Assembly: GCA_964464925.1 (NCBI GenBank)
Contig: CAYXLI010000024.1
Span: 1 to 64,000, forward strand
Source: CAYXLI01 sp964464925
GTDB taxonomy: Bacteria > Acidobacteriota > Terriglobia > Bryobacterales > Bryobacteraceae
Direction of reading: 5' to 3'
DNA length: 64,000 nt
A model generated the notes under the pieces. It saw only the letters and a program-made list of their open reading frames with translations, did no database searches and was not told the origin of the DNA. Shown piece after piece: positions 61,494-64,000 of the stretch. The translations under genes and the position numbers were made by a program. Each line of letters opens with the position of its first letter. Position 1 is the stretch's first letter.

Positions 61494-62069
61494 TCAGACG
61501 CGGCGCACTAAAAACTCAATTATTTCGATTGTCGCGGCTTCCAACTGGCGAACCAGTGTGGAATAGGTGAGAAGAGCCGCGGCTTCACGGATGTGACCGG
61601 GGGGCACGGTGGCGCGGAAGACGTCCATTTTATCGCGGTAGGAGTAATTCTGATAGTCCGGAGAGGGAGCGACCTCGATCAGTTTGTCCCAGAAGCTGGT
61701 TCGTTTCAGCAAGCGGCGCTTCACGGCAGCTTCCTTGGGAATGGGAATACGAGCCAAGTGCCCGCTGAGGACGATCTGCGTACAGCGCTCACCGCTAAAC
61801 GGGATGGATGGATCGGGATCAGGGAACGAAGAGAGGAGGACAGCCAACTCGTCCACCTGCAGTTCCAAGGATTGCCAACGATAACGGGAGAGTCCGTGCA
61901 CAATGGACCCACGGCGGAGAAGATCCTGAATGCGGGGCAGGTCCTTGCCGGTGGAAGCGAGAACCACGTCTACGAGCTCCCGCAGATCCAGATCCTGGGC
62001 GACGACGGGTGTTATGGCAATCATGCCCGCGTCTTCCGAACTGATCCGGACTCTAACCGTGCGAGGCAG
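61494..62069 (-). CDS. Conserved hypothetical protein, 191 aa, probable CTG start
   Basis: The conserved-looking part begins RVRISSEDAGMIAITPVVAQDLDLRELVDVVL, followed by DLLRRGSIVHGLSRYRW and RDKMDVFRATVPPGHIREAAALL. A CTG at 62069 with GGAGG 7 nt upstream gives MPRTVRVRISS... and overlaps the end of the previous gene by 17 bp. The first ATG (62024) would remove RVRISSEDAG, which looks like structured protein. Function not known to me. Confidence 0.68.
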   Translation of the reverse strand: MPRTVRVRISSEDAGMIAITPVVAQDLDLRELVDVVLASTGKDLPRIQDLLRRGSIVHGLSRYRWQSLELQVDELAVLLSSFPDPDPSIPFSGERCTQIVLSGHLARIPIPKEAAVKRRLLKRTSFWDKLIEVAPSPDYQNYSYRDKMDVFRATVPPGHIREAAALLTYSTLVRQLEAATIEIIEFLVRRV

Positions 62070-63090
62070 AAGCTCCCCTCCAGCGAACGCCCACGCCGAG
62101 CGTCTTCTTCGCGTATTCGAATCCTCTTTCGAGATCCCTGCGCTGCTGCTCACGCAGTGCACTGACGTATTCGGCGGGCGGATGTTCGAGGCCATCCTCT
62201 ACTACCATGTAGCCCATGAACGGGTGCCCCTTCCTCGCCAGCTCGACGAAACGCGCGAATTCGCCGGCGTTCGCGTTTGGGAAAGCTTTCCAGAAGTCCG
62301 GCTCGAGATACGGCAGAACCTTCGGCGGACGGCCCGTGATGTTTTCGAGTTGCATGGTGCTGCCGGGGCACAGTTCGCGAAAGCGGGCTACAAAGCGTTT
62401 CAAGTCGACGATGCCGTCGCCAAGTGCGACCCACTGAGCGGCGGCGCCCCGCGGATGCTCAAAGACAACGGAATCGCGAATGTGGGTTGTTACGGTGTAA
62501 GGGCCCAGGATCTCAAGCGTGACGAGAGGATCCTCAATGACCCACATCGGATTGCCCGTATCAAGGCAGGCGGACACGTAATCTTTACCGGCTTCTTCGA
62601 TGAGCGTCCGCAGTTCGCGCGCTTGCATGTCTCCGGAATGATTCTCGACGGCGATCTTGACGCCCAGATCGAGCGCGAGAGAGCGTACCTTCTTCAACTC
62701 GGCGACGGTTGCCGCGATGTGCTGCTCCATGGGGCGAGTGAGACGGTCATTGGAGTTGCCCATATAGCAGCGCATCGATTTTGCACCGGCGGCGTGCGAC
62801 ACGCGCAGACCCAGTGTGAGGTATTCGGATGGCGATCCGTTTTTTGCACTCCACGCAACAGAGGTAGGGCAGATGCAGCCGATACCGCCATCGATCTGGA
62901 TTCCGAGGCGCGCGGCCTGGTCCTTCAGCTTGGCGAGGTAAGGGGGCTCGAAGCTTTCATAGACGTCGAGACTGGATAGCTGGATGGAGTCGAGCTTCTG
63001 TTGCGCAGCGTAGTCAATCAGCCGCGGCGCCTTCCAATCGAACGCACGGAGAGAATAAGAATCGAACCCAAGCAGAATGCCTGCCAACAT
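62053..63090 (-). CDS. Sugar phosphate isomerase/epimerase-like TIM-barrel protein
   Basis: 345 aa from the ATG at 63090 (MLAGILLGFDSYSLRAFDWK). It belongs to the AP-endonuclease-2/xylose isomerase-like superfamily: VKIAVENHSGDMQARELRTLIEEAG, VSACLDTGNPMWV, TTHIRDSVV and LENITGR hold the metal-binding Glu, Asp, His and Glu. The start lies 6 nt after a TATGAT -10 box, so the mRNA may be leaderless. Probably works on the sugar imported by the MFS carrier; exact reaction unknown. Confidence 0.85.
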   Translation of the reverse strand: MLAGILLGFDSYSLRAFDWKAPRLIDYAAQQKLDSIQLSSLDVYESFEPPYLAKLKDQAARLGIQIDGGIGCICPTSVAWSAKNGSPSEYLTLGLRVSHAAGAKSMRCYMGNSNDRLTRPMEQHIAATVAELKKVRSLALDLGVKIAVENHSGDMQARELRTLIEEAGKDYVSACLDTGNPMWVIEDPLVTLEILGPYTVTTHIRDSVVFEHPRGAAAQWVALGDGIVDLKRFVARFRELCPGSTMQLENITGRPPKVLPYLEPDFWKAFPNANAGEFARFVELARKGHPFMGYMVVEDGLEHPPAEYVSALREQQRRDLERGFEYAKKTLGVGVRWRGASASHG

Positions 63091-63096
63091 GTGGGC

Positions 63097-63106
63097 ATCA
63101 TACAAT
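63097..63106. promoter_or_regulatory. Overlapping divergent -10 boxes for two leaderless genes
   Basis: Leftward TATGAT (63102-63097) ends 6 nt before the ATG at 63090; rightward TACAAT (63101-63106) ends 5 nt before the GTG at 63112. Both distances put the transcription start at or within a base of the start codon. Confidence 0.5.
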
Positions 63107-63111
63107 ACAAC

Positions 63112-63984
63112 GTGACGCGCGCTGGCCAGTTTCTTGCCCACGAGATTGCACAATGCGGTCCCATTCCGTTTCGCCGCTTCATGGAAGTGGCTTTGTATCA
63201 TCCGGAGTTTGGTTATTACCGCCGCGGGCGCGACCCGTTCGGCAGGCACGGTGATTTTTACACGGCGGAACAGGTACAGCCCGTATTCGGACGCCTCATC
63301 AGCAAGCTGGTGCGCGAGCTATGCGCGGAGACAGGCGGGGGCGATGTGGCGGAACTGGGCGCGGGGCGTGGTGAAATGGCGTCATTTTTCGAGGATCTCC
63401 GTTATACAGGCATTGATATCGATTCGGGAGAGCTACCCGCAGCGATGCGGGGCGTGATCTTTTCGAACGAGTTCTTCGATGCGCTACCGGTGGATGTTTT
63501 CGTGGACGGGCGCGAACAGCATGTCGTTTTTGACAATGGACGCTTCGGATTTTCCGAAAAGGGCGAATCGATCATTGAACGGAATTCTACGGCACTTGAA
63601 TGGTTGGAGCGAGCCGCGAGCGTATTGCAGGATGGTTACATCCTATCTATCGACTATGGATATACGGAGCGCGAGCGCATCCGCTTCCCACAAGGGACGC
63701 TGATGAGCTACAGGCGGCATATTGCTTCGGAAAATGTGTTGAGCGATCCGGGTGAGCGTGACATCACTTCACATGTGAACTTCACAGAGCTGCAAGAGCA
63801 TGGCGAACGCATCGGATTGGAGACCGTGCGATTCGAGACGCTGGCGCAAACATTGCTTCGTGCGGGAGAGAGCGACCAGTTCGCATCGGTCACGAACACG
63901 TTTGAAGAAAGAATGCAGTTGAAGACGCTGCTATTCGGGATGGGAGAAACGTTTCGCGTGCTGCTGCAGCGGCGCCGCAAATGA
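63112..63984 (+). CDS. MidA/NDUFAF7-type SAM-dependent methyltransferase
   Basis: 290 aa from the GTG at 63112; the open frame upstream is the shadow of the isomerase gene. Family signatures: PFRRFMEVALYHPEFGYYRRGRDPFGRHGDFYTA, the SAM-binding VAELGAGRGEMA, and FSNEFFDALPVDVF. The C-terminal region includes GYILSIDYGYTERE and GTLMSYRRH. In mitochondria the family methylates a complex I subunit (NDUFS2, the NuoD homologue); interestingly nuoD is 7 kb away, but the bacterial target is not known. At 290 aa it is shorter than typical members, mostly between the SAM motif and SNEFFDA. Complete; 16 nt of window follow. Confidence 0.9.
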   Translation: MTRAGQFLAHEIAQCGPIPFRRFMEVALYHPEFGYYRRGRDPFGRHGDFYTAEQVQPVFGRLISKLVRELCAETGGGDVAELGAGRGEMASFFEDLRYTGIDIDSGELPAAMRGVIFSNEFFDALPVDVFVDGREQHVVFDNGRFGFSEKGESIIERNSTALEWLERAASVLQDGYILSIDYGYTERERIRFPQGTLMSYRRHIASENVLSDPGERDITSHVNFTELQEHGERIGLETVRFETLAQTLLRAGESDQFASVTNTFEERMQLKTLLFGMGETFRVLLQRRRK

Positions 63985-64000
63985 AAAACGGCCCCGATTG

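Noticed and set aside
1..64000. tRNA or rRNA genes, CRISPR arrays, insertion sequences
   Set aside because: No tRNA arm patterns, regularly spaced repeats, transposase motifs or terminal inverted repeats were found by reading both strands.

Overview
The window looks like chromosome from an Acidobacteriota bacterium, probably of the Solibacter/Bryobacter type. This is inferred from gene content: large Oar-like TonB-dependent receptors with an N-terminal carboxypeptidase-regulatory domain, FG-GAP/ASPIC-UnbV (CRTAC1-like) proteins, TPR lipoprotein-like genes, an exported PIG-L deacetylase, secreted sulfatase and DUF4038 enzymes, an S53 peptidase, and the multicopy 'AANRxNAQxSTGP' hypothetical family. 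No rRNA, tRNA, CRISPR array, insertion sequence or integrase was seen.

Layout. 1-10.7 kb: the end of a CRTAC1-like gene, then a leftward set transcribed permease > PfkB kinase > GH4 glycosidase > TonB receptor > exported PIG-L deacetylase, which reads as a glycoconjugate-use unit. 10.7-15.9 kb: a TPR gene, then a compact kaiC-kaiB-kaiB-histidine kinase operon. 16-22.5 kb: a TonB receptor, a TPR protein and a convergent CRTAC1-like protein.

22.5-43.6 kb: the most unusual part. Thirteen leftward genes (41973 down to 22528) are packed with overlaps or gaps of at most 31 bp. They encode a DUF3467 protein, a 631-aa protein with a lysozyme/chitosanase-like C-terminal half, four paralogues of an unrecognised ~410-aa family, a cytoplasmic subtilase, a trypco-like/HhH/TIG-like protein, several unrecognised proteins, and a 1854-aa polypeptide that strings together amidase, SH3, muramidase, papain-like, YkuD-like, PG-binding, M15-like and alpha/beta-hydrolase modules. 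None has a clear signal peptide. Upstream lies a sigma54 enhancer-binding protein gene. Between the two are a candidate -24/-12 promoter and two 21-bp dyads with identical 7-bp arms, 72 bp apart. I infer one sigma54-controlled operon; its biological role is unknown to me.

43.7-53.1 kb: leftward enzymes (DUF4038 glycosidase, sulfatase, Kbl, a multicopy hypothetical, a beta-lactamase-fold hydrolase, an aldolase-type barrel protein, an S53 peptidase). 53.3-57.2 kb: a partial complex I operon, nuoA-C-D-E-F, with no nuoB and nothing after nuoF. 57.3-64 kb: thiS, a MerR regulator, a decayed RBBP9-like hydrolase, and sugar-related genes (mutarotase-like, MFS transporter, sugar isomerase/epimerase-like), ending with a MidA-type methyltransferase.

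Recurrent expression signals: three genes appear to start with CTG behind a strong Shine-Dalgarno at overlapping gene junctions, and two intergenic regions carry overlapping back-to-back -10 boxes, one apparently giving leaderless transcripts both ways.
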